Below, piece by piece: positions 49,918-57,511 of a DNA stretch of 57,511 nt. The position numbers and the translations under genes were made by a program. The notes below the pieces were generated by a model. It was not told the DNA's origin. It worked only from the letters and a program-made list of their open reading frames with translations, and ran no database searches. The number at the start of each line of letters is the position of its first letter. Positions within the stretch are counted from its first letter, which is position 1. The stretch is from Granulicella sp. (GTDB lineage Bacteria > Acidobacteriota > Terriglobia > Terriglobales > Acidobacteriaceae): contig DAHXNO010000073.1 in assembly GCA_027365345.1 (NCBI GenBank), positions 1 through 57,511 on the forward strand, given 5' to 3'.

Positions 49918-50434
49918 GGTGTTCTGTTTAGCCATTCGTGGTCTGGGTGGGGCCAGCCTTGCTGAAGCAGAGGTTCTGAAGGGTGAGGCCCATGCGCTGG
50001 TCTTCACGCGGTGACTCGAAGCGGATTCCACGTGGGTGAGAGCGGGGGAGAAACCGCCGAGGGACCTCCTCGCGTTTGCAGGCCGGAGCCTTGGTGCCCA
50101 GCCGGGTCTGTTGTGTGCATCGTGTGGCTGTGCGACCGCGGATTCCTGGGAGTTGTGGCGCTGGACTGGCCAGCCAGGCGGGTCCCTTTGGGCGCCGCGA
50201 AGGTGGGGTTTCCGGGGGTAGGAAAGAAGGAGTTTGAAGTCACGCTCCTGTTCTGACTTACGTCGACGGTGGAAAACGCGGCCATATTCGTGACGATTAA
50301 CACTCTATTCATCGTCTGTTCTTAATCGCCTCACATTGGACTGCAAGCATTGTTAACGCTTGGACAAAATTGGCAAGGTTTCGGACCCAGGTCTTCGGGA
50401 GTCCTGCCGCCTTAGCCAGAGTCCGCGAGAGACG
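49918..50434. other. Intergenic region phoR-porin with Pho-box array
   Basis: About 515 bases, GC-rich and featureless to ~50240, then AT-richer. It contains the five-unit 11-bp repeat array listed separately. No gene accepted; a minus-strand frame of ~100 codons looks random. Confidence 0.55.
50285..50339 (+). promoter_or_regulatory. Pho-box-like array of 11-bp repeats before the porin gene
   Basis: Five consecutive 11-mers, aligned as TATTCGTGACG, ATTAACACTCT, ATTCATCGTCT, GTTCTTAATCG, CCTCACATTGG, keep TT(C/A) near the left of each unit and an AT-rich right end. PhoB binds tandem 11-bp units with a (C/A)TGTCAT-like 7-mer. The middle unit matches best. The same motif recurs at 53904-53936. 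Confidence 0.5.
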
Positions 50435-52354
50435 ATGCGACCAGAGAGAGTGCTGCGTGCTGTTCTAGTGGTGACGATGATGTTGGGAACCCAGATCAAG
50501 ATGCGGGGCCAAACGACCGATACAGCGCCTCCCCAAGAGAATGGCGCACAGCAGAAGCATCAGCCAGAGACGCCGGAAGAGATTCAGTTGCGCGAGATGC
50601 GCGAGGAGATGCAATCCCTGCAGAAGCAGCTCGATGAGCTGAAGCAGCAGCTCCATGCGAAGAGCGGAGAGGCGACTTCTGCCCAGCAGACGGCTGCCTC
50701 TGCCCGGCAGGCGGCGGCCGACGCGCAGGCTCAAGCTGCGGCTGCGGCAAGTGCAGCCCAGCAGGCGAAGCAGGCGGCGGAGGGGGCCAGCGCCAAGGTA
50801 ACCGCGGTCTCCGGCAGTATCGATCGGCTGCAGAGCACGCAAGCCGGCGTGAGTCAGAACGTGGTGCTGACGGACCAGCAGCTCCGGCGAGAGACCGAAT
50901 CGCCTGACGCCCTACACTACAAAGGCGTGTCGATCACTCCGGGTGGTTTTGCCGCGTTTGAAGGGGTATGGCGGCAGCACTCGGAGAACTCAGGCATCAA
51001 TTCGGCGTTCAATGCCATTCCGCTGCCGAGTGCGAATCAAGGACACGTAAGCGAGCTGAACTTCTCTGCCCGTCAGAGCCGGCTCTCCATGTTGGTGACA
51101 GGCGATGCCGGCAGTTACCAGCTTACCGGTTACTACGAGATGGATTGGTTGGGTACCGGCGTCACGTCAAATAACAATGAGACCAACAGCTATGTGCTGC
51201 GTCAGCGGCAGATCTGGGGGCAGAGCGCTCTGCCGAGCGGCTTTACGGTAACCGGCGGCCAGATGTGGTCCCTGGTGACAGAAGACCGCAAGGGGACGGA
51301 TGTGCGGACGGAGATTACGCCGGAGACGATCGATGCCCAGTACCTGGTTGGGTTTTCATGGACCCGTCAGCCTGGGTTTCGTGTGCAACAGCGCTGGGGT
51401 AACTACCAGACGGGAGCATTCACGATTGCAGGCTCTGCCGAGCAGGCGCAGATTACGAACTTCACGGCCTCCGGCGATATTCCAACCCAGTTCTTTTTTG
51501 GCGGTATTGGCAACGCCGGCGGCCTCTACAACGTTGCTCAGGCGGTGGGTGCGGGGAACACGGCGGGAAACAGCGCCATCACCACCTACGCCAACAACCT
51601 GGCTCCGGATGTGATTGTGAAGGCCGCGTTCGATAAGCCGTGGATTCACGCAGAGTTCGGCGGCATCGGACGCTTTATGCGCAACGAGTTCTTCCCGGCG
51701 ACGCCTGGAACGACGGTGGATACGTATACGTACGGAACGAAGCTGGAGAGCAACACGGCTGCCGCGGGCGGTGTGTTTGGCGCCATTCGGGTGTACCCGA
51801 CCAGGAACCTGGAGATTGGGATCCAGGGGATGGGCGGGACAGGGTTGGGGCGTTATGGCGCTTCTCAACTCGCCGATGCGACGTTGAAGCCGGATGAAAG
51901 GCTGGAGCCGATCCGGAACTATCGCGGCATGTTTAGCCTGGTAGAACATCCCACGAAGAAGCTGGAGGTGTTTGCGTACTACGGCGGTGAGTACGACCAG
52001 CGCACGGTGTACCCGGTGAGGTTTGGAAACACTACGGAATTGATCGGTTACGGCCCGGATACTCTGAATGACACGGGTTGCTACAACCTGCCCAGCAGCA
52101 TCCCGACGGCCGGCACGGGCGGATCGATCCTGGCGAGCAATTGCGCCTCACCCACAAGGTATATTCAGGAACCGATGGCTGGGTTTATCTATCGCATGTA
52201 TGACAACCCCAGCAAGGGCCGGCTGCAGTACTGGGTTACCTACAGCTATCTTCAGCGTAATCTGTGGTCCGGCATCGGCTCTTCCACCACCCCGACTGGG
52301 CCGCGCGCGACTGATCCGATGATCGACGTGAGCATGCGCTACTACATCCCGTAA
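50435..52354 (+). CDS. Outer-membrane porin with N-terminal coiled coil, probable Pho-regulated porin
   Basis: 639 residues from the ATG at 50435 (GAGAG before it), which begins a signal peptide (VLRAVLVVTMMLGTQIKMRGQ). Residues ~50-130 form a long coiled coil (EEIQLREMREEMQSLQKQLDELKQQL) running into an Ala/Gln-rich helix. From ~165 a beta-barrel of many short amphipathic strands starts with LHYKGVSITPGGFAAFEGVW and ends VSMRYYIP. This stalk-plus-barrel layout resembles DcaP- or OprP-like trimeric porins. Its place between phoBR and pstS, and the 11-bp repeats upstream, suggest a phosphate-uptake porin of the outer membrane, although no phosphate-specific arginine ladder can be seen by eye. 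Confidence 0.78.
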   Translation: MRPERVLRAVLVVTMMLGTQIKMRGQTTDTAPPQENGAQQKHQPETPEEIQLREMREEMQSLQKQLDELKQQLHAKSGEATSAQQTAASARQAAADAQAQAAAAASAAQQAKQAAEGASAKVTAVSGSIDRLQSTQAGVSQNVVLTDQQLRRETESPDALHYKGVSITPGGFAAFEGVWRQHSENSGINSAFNAIPLPSANQGHVSELNFSARQSRLSMLVTGDAGSYQLTGYYEMDWLGTGVTSNNNETNSYVLRQRQIWGQSALPSGFTVTGGQMWSLVTEDRKGTDVRTEITPETIDAQYLVGFSWTRQPGFRVQQRWGNYQTGAFTIAGSAEQAQITNFTASGDIPTQFFFGGIGNAGGLYNVAQAVGAGNTAGNSAITTYANNLAPDVIVKAAFDKPWIHAEFGGIGRFMRNEFFPATPGTTVDTYTYGTKLESNTAAAGGVFGAIRVYPTRNLEIGIQGMGGTGLGRYGASQLADATLKPDERLEPIRNYRGMFSLVEHPTKKLEVFAYYGGEYDQRTVYPVRFGNTTELIGYGPDTLNDTGCYNLPSSIPTAGTGGSILASNCASPTRYIQEPMAGFIYRMYDNPSKGRLQYWVTYSYLQRNLWSGIGSSTTPTGPRATDPMIDVSMRYYIP

Positions 52355-52542
52355 AGAGAGTGAGATGCGGGCGAGGGCGCTTCCGCCCCCGGCGCAATTT
52401 CACAGGCTGGTGATGATGCCCCCGGTCCCGGCGCATAGTATGGTCGCAGAGGAGGCCGGAGACGCGGGGTCTTGGGCTGAGTTTACGGAACAGGGCCATG
52501 CGAAGGGCAGAGCGGTTCAAGAGAGTTCGGAGGAAGTTTGAG

Positions 52543-53598
52543 ATGACGAGGAAGAGAATTCAGGCGGCGATGCTGGCCAGTGTGCTGACGCTGGCTCCAC
52601 TTGGTTGCAAGTCAAACCCAGGGACGTCGACGGGAGGGCCGGTCCACATGACCGGCGCGGGGGGGACTTTTCCGAATCCGATCTATCAGCGGTGGTTCGC
52701 GGAGTACGCGATGGTCGATCCGGGCGTGCAGATCAACTATCAGTCTGTGGGATCGGGCGCTGGGATTCGGCAGGTCTCGCAGGGCACGGTGGACTTTGGC
52801 GCCTCCGACGGTCCGATGACCGACAAGCAGTTGGCGGATGCCGCCGCCAACAAGGTGCATCTCCTTGAGATTCCGACGGTGCTGGGCGGGGTGGTTCCGT
52901 CCTATAACATTCCGGGGACTACGGCCGAGCTGAAGTTTGCGCCGGAGGTGATTGCGGATATCTATCTGGGCAAGATTACGAAGTGGAACGATCCGCGCCT
53001 GGCGAAGGACAACCCGGGCGTCAAGCTGCCGGATCAGACTATTCTGCCGGTCTATCGCTCGGATGGTTCGGGCACCAACTATATCTTTACGGATTTTCTG
53101 AGCAAGGTGAGCCCGGAGTTCAAGACGAAGATTGGTTGCTCAACCTCCGTGCAGTGGCCTACGGGTGTTGGGGGCAAGGGGAATGAAGGCGTGGCGGGGA
53201 CGATCCGCAACACGCCTTACTCGTTTGGCTATGTGGAGTTGATGTACGCCGTGCAAAACCACATGCTCTATGGCCTGGTGAAAAACGCGGCAGGGAACTG
53301 GGCGAAGGCTTCGACAGAGACGGTAAGCGATGCGGCGGCGGGAGCGGCGGACAGCATGCCGGCGGACTACCGAGTTTCGATCACCAATGCGCCGGGCGCG
53401 AGTTCCTATCCGATTGCGTCCTTTACCTGGCTGCTGATCCCTGTGCCGATGGATTCACCGGCGAATGGCAAGGTGATGCATGCCTTTTTGGAGTGGATGC
53501 TGGATCACGGAGAGTCCGAGGCGGCGAGCATGACGTATGCTCCGCTGCCGCCAGCGGTGATCGCCAAAGTTCGCAAGACCATTGAAGAGGTTCATTAA
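52543..53598 (+). CDS. pstS: Phosphate ABC transporter substrate-binding lipoprotein
   Basis: 351 residues from the ATG at 52543 with GGAGGAAG seven bases upstream. Lipobox LAPLGC (Cys22). The mature part begins with the PstS signature MTGAGGTFPNPIYQRWFAEY and INYQSVGSGAGIRQVSQGTVDFGASDGPM, and YRSDGSGTNYIFTDFLSK and GNEGVAGTI(R)NTPYSFGYVEL contain the phosphate-binding Ser, Thr, Arg and Asp positions. It delivers phosphate to PstCA in the inner membrane. About 190 bases separate it from the porin gene; no separate Pho box is evident there, so it may be read through from the porin promoter. Confidence 0.95.
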   Translation: MTRKRIQAAMLASVLTLAPLGCKSNPGTSTGGPVHMTGAGGTFPNPIYQRWFAEYAMVDPGVQINYQSVGSGAGIRQVSQGTVDFGASDGPMTDKQLADAAANKVHLLEIPTVLGGVVPSYNIPGTTAELKFAPEVIADIYLGKITKWNDPRLAKDNPGVKLPDQTILPVYRSDGSGTNYIFTDFLSKVSPEFKTKIGCSTSVQWPTGVGGKGNEGVAGTIRNTPYSFGYVELMYAVQNHMLYGLVKNAAGNWAKASTETVSDAAAGAADSMPADYRVSITNAPGASSYPIASFTWLLIPVPMDSPANGKVMHAFLEWMLDHGESEAASMTYAPLPPAVIAKVRKTIEEVH

Positions 53599-53968
53599 TG
53601 CCGTAGCGGGAGTGGCTGGCGCTGCGTCGGCTACTCCTGGTGTGAAACCTCCTGGGAAGGCTGCGCAGCTTAAATATGGGTAGGAGGAACGCCGCGATGG
53701 ATGGCTCCGGATGGAAGAGCGCAGCGGCCGAGCGCGAAGACGGGTGGCTGGCAGCCGATCTGGTTCTGGTGTTGACGGGATGTTCCCGGGGCGAGAGGTT
53801 GCGCGAACGCTGGGGGAGGGCTCGGCAAGAGGACGTTGTCTTCTGGCGCTGTTCCAGTTTCTTCGCCTTTTCTGCGCCAGACCGGCGCTCCGAAATGGTC
53901 GAAATTCACGGTCTATTCACATTCCTTTCATAAAGTGGGGTTAGGCGGGGGTTGGTCCTGAGAGAGTG
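53599..53968. other. Intergenic region pstS-pstC with second Pho box
   Basis: About 370 bases. It carries three very regular 11-bp repeats ending ~30 bases before pstC. Small frames here (e.g. 53676-53933) lack family resemblance and are not accepted. Confidence 0.6.
53904..53936 (+). promoter_or_regulatory. Pho-box-like triple repeat before pstC
   Basis: ATTCACGGTCT, ATTCACATTCC and TTTCATAAAGT follow one another without a gap; (A/T)TTCA(C/T) begins each 11-bp unit. This is the spacing of PhoB-binding sites, with half-sites resembling CTGTCAT. The array ends 32 bases before the pstC ATG. Confidence 0.65.
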
Positions 53969-55111
53969 ATGAACGACCCAGAGATCATTTCGTTTTCTGC
54001 AAGGTCGAGAGCCGGCTTGGAGTCCTCTTCAGGGCCGGCGGGCGCTTCCGTGCGGCCAGGGGGTGAGCCTGCTCCTGGCGCAGATCTTCCAGGCCGGCGG
54101 ATGGAGATACCGCCGGCGATGGCGGCGCGGGCAACGCCAGCGGAGCAAGGAAGCTCTGTGATCCGCAGCTTTCTGCAAAAGAAGAGCTCTGGCCGGATGG
54201 CGGATGGCGTCTTCGCCGGTTTGATGCTGATCTGCGCGCTGGCCATCTTCGGGATTGTGGTGCTGATTCTGCTGATGTTGATCGATCAGTCTCGTCTGTC
54301 GATCCACGCCTTTGGGTTGCGGTTCTTTATCAACAGGGTGTGGGATCCGGTGACGGGCAAGTTTGGAGCGCTGCCGTTTCTCTATGGAACGGTGCTCTCC
54401 TCGCTGCTGGCTGTCTGTATGGCGGTTCCCCTGGCGCTGGCTGTGGCCATCTTTCTGCTGGACGTCTGTCCCAGGGCGCTGCGGGGGCCTATCTCTTTCC
54501 TGACCGAACTGCTGGCGGCCATCCCCAGTGTGGTGTATGGGCTTTGGGGAATCTTTGTGCTGGCGCCGATCATCCGCGACTATGTGGGCCCGGTGTTGAT
54601 CCGGTACCTGGGCTGGACGGGTTTGTTTGTTGCGCCAGACTTTGGGGTGGGCATGTTTACGGCTGGTGTGATCCTGGCGATCATGATCTTCCCGGTGATC
54701 AGTTCCATCAGCCGGGATGTGATGCGGGTGGTGCCGGTGAGCCAGCGGGAGGGGGTGCTGGCGCTGGGAGCGACGCGGTGGGAGATGTTGCGCATCGGGG
54801 TGCTGCGCAATGCGCGGATGGGGATTATCGGATCGGTGATTCTTGGCCTGGGACGGGCATTGGGCGAGACGATGGCAGTGACGATGGTGATTGGAAACCA
54901 TCCGGGGATGGAGAAGAATCTGCTTGCGCCGGGATACACGCTGGCCAGCGTGATCGCCAATGAGTTCACGGAGGCGACGGGAGATCTCTACCTGAGCGCA
55001 TTGATCGAGATCGGCCTGGCGCTATTTTTGGTGACGATTGTGGTGAATGCGGTTGCGCGCCTGATGGTGTGGGCGGTGACGCGTGGGAATCCAGGGAGCG
55101 TGCAGTCATGA
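53969..55111 (+). CDS. pstC: Phosphate ABC transporter permease PstC
   Basis: 380 residues. ATG at 53969 directly follows a GTG in frame; GAGAG lies upstream. The first ~70 residues are cytoplasmic, Pro/Gly/Ser-rich and longer than in most PstC proteins. Then six membrane helices: MLICALAIFGIVVLILLMLID, the PFLYGTVLSSLLAVCMAVPLALAVAIFL segment, LAAIPSVVYGLWGIFVLAP, and the EAA-like loop SQREGVLALGATRWEMLRIGVL that contacts PstB. LGRALGETMAVTMVIGN is the signature helix. It pairs with PstA to form the phosphate channel. Its stop overlaps the pstA start (ATGA). Confidence 0.95.
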   Translation: MNDPEIISFSARSRAGLESSSGPAGASVRPGGEPAPGADLPGRRMEIPPAMAARATPAEQGSSVIRSFLQKKSSGRMADGVFAGLMLICALAIFGIVVLILLMLIDQSRLSIHAFGLRFFINRVWDPVTGKFGALPFLYGTVLSSLLAVCMAVPLALAVAIFLLDVCPRALRGPISFLTELLAAIPSVVYGLWGIFVLAPIIRDYVGPVLIRYLGWTGLFVAPDFGVGMFTAGVILAIMIFPVISSISRDVMRVVPVSQREGVLALGATRWEMLRIGVLRNARMGIIGSVILGLGRALGETMAVTMVIGNHPGMEKNLLAPGYTLASVIANEFTEATGDLYLSALIEIGLALFLVTIVVNAVARLMVWAVTRGNPGSVQS

Positions 55112-56019
55112 GTATGCAGCAGAGTTCCCAGCCGGGTTCAGCGCCGGTTCGGTCGCAGAGCCTGGAACGGATGATCCGCCTGCGCCGCAGCGCCACCAAT
55201 CACCTGGTGACTGGCGTGGCCATCGTCAGCACAATTGTGGTGTTGACGCCGCTGGTTGCGATTCTGGGGTACCTGCTGCTGAAGGGCGCGAGTTCGCTGA
55301 ATCTGGCCTTTTTCACGCGTCCGCCGATGCCAGTTGGCATGCCGGGCGGGGGCATGGCCAATGCGATAGCGGGCTCCGCAGCAGTGCTGGGGCTGGCCAG
55401 TCTTCTGGGCATTCCTGTGGGTATTGGCGCGGGGGTCTATCTGGCCGAGTATGCGCGTGGCACCAGGCGAGGAGCGATTGTGCGGTTTACGGCCGATGTG
55501 CTCAATGGCGTGCCGTCCATTGTGATGGGCATTGTGGCCTATGCGTTGCTGGTAGCTCCGGAGCATCATTTTTCCGGCATGGCCGGAGGGGTGGCGCTGG
55601 CGATTATGATGGTGCCGACGGTGGCCCGCACCACGGAGGAGATGCTGGCGCTGGTGCCCAATCCGGTGCGCGAGGCGGCCTTTGGCCTGGGCATTCCCAA
55701 GTGGCGCACGGTGCTCTCGGTGAGTCTGCGGACGGCCTCCCCGGGTATCATTACCGGCTGCATGCTGGCGTTTGCCCGGGTTGCCGGAGAGACGGCTCCA
55801 CTGCTGTTTACCGCCTTTGGGAACCAGTTCTGGAGCTTCGATCTGAATCAACCGATAGCGGCGCTGCCGCTGCAGATCTTTGTGTATGCCGTGTCACCCT
55901 ATGATGAGTGGCATCGCCTGGCATGGGCCGGGGCGCTGGTGTTGATGGTGATGATTATGGCTTCAGTGACGTTGGTGCGGATCTTTGCCGACCGCGGCGT
56001 TCTGAAGGGAGGAAGTTAG
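55108..56019 (+). CDS. pstA: Phosphate ABC transporter permease PstA
   Basis: 303 residues. ATG at 55108 overlaps the pstC stop, GGGAG upstream. Six membrane helices beginning [29 protein letters not shown]. Characteristic PstA elements are [73 protein letters not shown] (PstB-contact loop) and [21 protein letters not shown]. The stop TAG shares a base with the pstB GTG. Confidence 0.95.
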   Translation: MSMQQSSQPGSAPVRSQSLERMIRLRRSATNHLVTGVAIVSTIVVLTPLVAILGYLLLKGASSLNLAFFTRPPMPVGMPGGGMANAIAGSAAVLGLASLLGIPVGIGAGVYLAEYARGTRRGAIVRFTADVLNGVPSIVMGIVAYALLVAPEHHFSGMAGGVALAIMMVPTVARTTEEMLALVPNPVREAAFGLGIPKWRTVLSVSLRTASPGIITGCMLAFARVAGETAPLLFTAFGNQFWSFDLNQPIAALPLQIFVYAVSPYDEWHRLAWAGALVLMVMIMASVTLVRIFADRGVLKGGS

Positions 56020-56777
56020 TGGGAGTCGACATTCGCGTGGAAGGCTTGAATGCCTGGTACGGTTCTACCCATACGCTGAAGGATGTGAGCCTGCACATTC
56101 CAGCTAACCATGTGACTGCGCTGATCGGCCCCTCTGGTTGTGGAAAGAGCACCTTTGTTCGCTGCCTGAACCGGATGCATGAGACGAACCCCATAGCGCG
56201 GGCGGAGGGGACGGTGCGCATGGGCGATCTGGACATCTACAAGGATGCGACGCCGGTAGAGATCCGGCGCAGGGTGGGCATGGTGTTCCAGCGGCCCAAT
56301 CCGTTTCCTACCATGTCCATCTATGACAATGTGGCGAGCGGCTTGAAGCTGAATGGATTTCGCCGCAAGCGCATACTGGACGAGGTGGTGGAGCGGTCGC
56401 TGCGGCAGGCGGCGCTGTGGGATGAGGTGAAGGACGATTTGAAGAAGAAGTCTGGAGCGAGCATCTCCGGTGGGCAACAGCAGCGGCTCTGCATTGCGCG
56501 GGCGCTGGCTGTGGATCCGGAGGTGCTGCTGATGGACGAGCCGGCCAGTGCGCTGGACCCGGTATCCACGGCGAAGATCGAGGATTTGATCTTCAAGCTG
56601 AAGAGCCAGTATACGATTGTGATCGTGACGCATAATATGCAACAGGCGGCGCGGGTTGCGGAGAAGACTGGGTTCTTCCTGATGGGCAGGCTGGTGGAGT
56701 TTGATGCGACGACGAAGATCTTCACGAACCCCTCCGACAAGCGTACGGAAGACTACATAACGGGGAGGTTCGGATGA
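56019..56777 (+). CDS. pstB: Phosphate ABC transporter ATP-binding protein PstB
   Basis: 252 residues from a GTG at 56019 with GGGAGGAAG five bases upstream. Walker [10 protein letters not shown] (37-45), the PstB-specific [22 protein letters not shown]-loop [18 protein letters not shown], signature [15 protein letters not shown], Walker [14 protein letters not shown] and H-loop [11 protein letters not shown]. Hydrolyses ATP to drive phosphate import. Overlaps phoU by four bases (ATGA). Confidence 0.97.
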   Translation: MGVDIRVEGLNAWYGSTHTLKDVSLHIPANHVTALIGPSGCGKSTFVRCLNRMHETNPIARAEGTVRMGDLDIYKDATPVEIRRRVGMVFQRPNPFPTMSIYDNVASGLKLNGFRRKRILDEVVERSLRQAALWDEVKDDLKKKSGASISGGQQQRLCIARALAVDPEVLLMDEPASALDPVSTAKIEDLIFKLKSQYTIVIVTHNMQQAARVAEKTGFFLMGRLVEFDATTKIFTNPSDKRTEDYITGRFG

Positions 56778-57439
56778 TACGGATCAAGTTCCAGCAGAGT
56801 CTCGATGAGTTGAAGGAACGTCTTCTGGTGATGGCCGGTCTGGTGGAACAGGCGATCCAGCGCGCGACCGAAGCGTACTCCTCGCGTGATTCCAGTGTGT
56901 GCGAACTGGTGCGGAACTCCGAGCCGGCGATCAATCGGATGGAGTTGGAGATTGATCAACTGGCCCTGGATTTGCTGGCCATGGAGCAGCCGATGGCGGT
57001 GGATCTGCGCTTTATTCTGGCGGTGATCCACATCAACGTCGATCTGGAGCGGATGGGGGATCAGGCTGCCGGGATCGCGATGCGAGTGATGGATCTGGGC
57101 AAGCAGCCCAAGGTGGATCTGCCGGTGGATATTCCACGCCTTGCGCAGTTGGCCTCTGCCATGGTGCGCAAGGCCCTGCAGGCGTTTATTGAGGGGGACG
57201 CGGATCTGGCGCAGTCCGTTCTGATGCTGGATGACCAGGTGGACGAGATCAATCGCGAGGCCTTTCATTCGCTGAGCACGCTGATCAAGAGCCAACCGGA
57301 TCTGGCTTCGCAGGCGCTGGATACGCTGATCATCTCCCGCAACCTGGAGCGGATCGGCGACCATGCGACCAACATCGCGGAGGATGTCATCTTCTGGGTG
57401 CGCGGCGCTGACGTTCGCCACCATGTAGCCCCGGTATAA
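56774..57439 (+). CDS. phoU: Phosphate signalling regulator PhoU
   Basis: 221 residues, the family's usual length; two three-helix bundles, each with the conserved metal-site type motif: [31 protein letters not shown] in the first and [28 protein letters not shown] in the second. PhoU links the Pst transporter with the PhoR kinase and turns off the Pho response when phosphate is plentiful. Start overlaps the pstB stop. About 70 bases remain to the right edge with no feature seen. Confidence 0.96.
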   Translation: MIRIKFQQSLDELKERLLVMAGLVEQAIQRATEAYSSRDSSVCELVRNSEPAINRMELEIDQLALDLLAMEQPMAVDLRFILAVIHINVDLERMGDQAAGIAMRVMDLGKQPKVDLPVDIPRLAQLASAMVRKALQAFIEGDADLAQSVLMLDDQVDEINREAFHSLSTLIKSQPDLASQALDTLIISRNLERIGDHATNIAEDVIFWVRGADVRHHVAPV

Positions 57440-57511
57440 GGTGCGGGCAGGGCTGAAGGGGCGGGGCTGAGAGCCGATCGTCCGTGGCGGAGGGCCGGGG
57501 AGGGTTGGAGC

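Noticed and set aside
52375-52388. GGGCG-CTTC-CGCCC hairpin after the porin gene as terminator
   Set aside because: Only five base pairs and no T-run; it would also cut off pstS, which probably depends on read-through.
53676-53944. Small frames between pstS and pstC
   Set aside because: They overlap in two frames, lack ribosome sites and run through the Pho-box repeats.

Overview
The window looks like a chromosomal segment of an Acidobacteriota species, probably class Terriglobia. The evidence is protein families I know mainly from that phylum: a secreted VWFA-domain protein of the acidobacterial type, a very large carboxypeptidase-regulatory-domain/TonB-type outer-membrane receptor, a TIGR03118-type secreted protein, and an N-terminal winged-helix-like domain (IVRVEAHRLR-type) on a membrane protein. 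Genes are GC-rich. Several start directly behind a -10-like hexamer with no Shine-Dalgarno site, suggesting leaderless transcripts.

Layout. 0-8 kb: an AT-rich left edge with a coding-like scrap, an alpha/beta hydrolase, a VKOR-type membrane oxidoreductase, a secreted glycine-zipper protein, a decayed IS3-type transposase end, a degenerate tRNA-Pro copy, and a 1028-residue lipoprotein with a TIG domain, three putative-Ig repeats and a large C-terminal domain. 8-24 kb: mostly housekeeping and transport genes: an AlaC-like aminotransferase, cyclodeaminase-like protein, sugar MFS transporter, PEBP protein, SAM methyltransferase, rhomboid protease, KDPG aldolase, a two-gene ABC exporter, PgeF, fused AroD-AroE, and an M3 oligopeptidase. 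24-35 kb: TIGR03118 protein, secreted GH31 glycosidase, pyruvate:ferredoxin oxidoreductase coupled to a DHOD-like protein, a Sel1-repeat protein and an IS256-type transposase remnant.

35-44 kb is a xylan-type locus. GH10 xylanase, VWFA protein and giant receptor lie on the minus strand. A divergent membrane protein on the plus strand joins the winged-helix-like cytoplasmic domain to two malectin domains outside the membrane. The intergenic region between them carries a perfect TTTCACA-N11-TGTGAAA dyad. I infer a one-component transmembrane carbohydrate-sensing regulator controlling a receptor/xylanase operon. This is the best candidate for an undescribed system here.

44.4-45.2 kb: a roughly 215-bp decayed copy of the middle of the 4.4-7.5 kb lipoprotein gene lies beside the intact tRNA-Pro(GGG). 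The full-length lipoprotein gene also lies beside a (degenerate) tRNA-Pro copy, so the same gene-plus-tRNA pairing occurs twice. YggX follows.

45-57.5 kb: ligA, then a complete phosphate-starvation cluster: PhoB-like regulator, PhoR-like kinase, outer-membrane porin with a coiled-coil stalk, PstS, PstC, PstA, PstB, PhoU. Arrays of 11-bp repeats resembling Pho boxes precede the porin and pstC. This suggests the porin belongs to the Pho regulon and that the pst genes have at least two regulated promoters.

All assignments come from reading sequence and translations by eye. No database search, alignment score or fold prediction was run.
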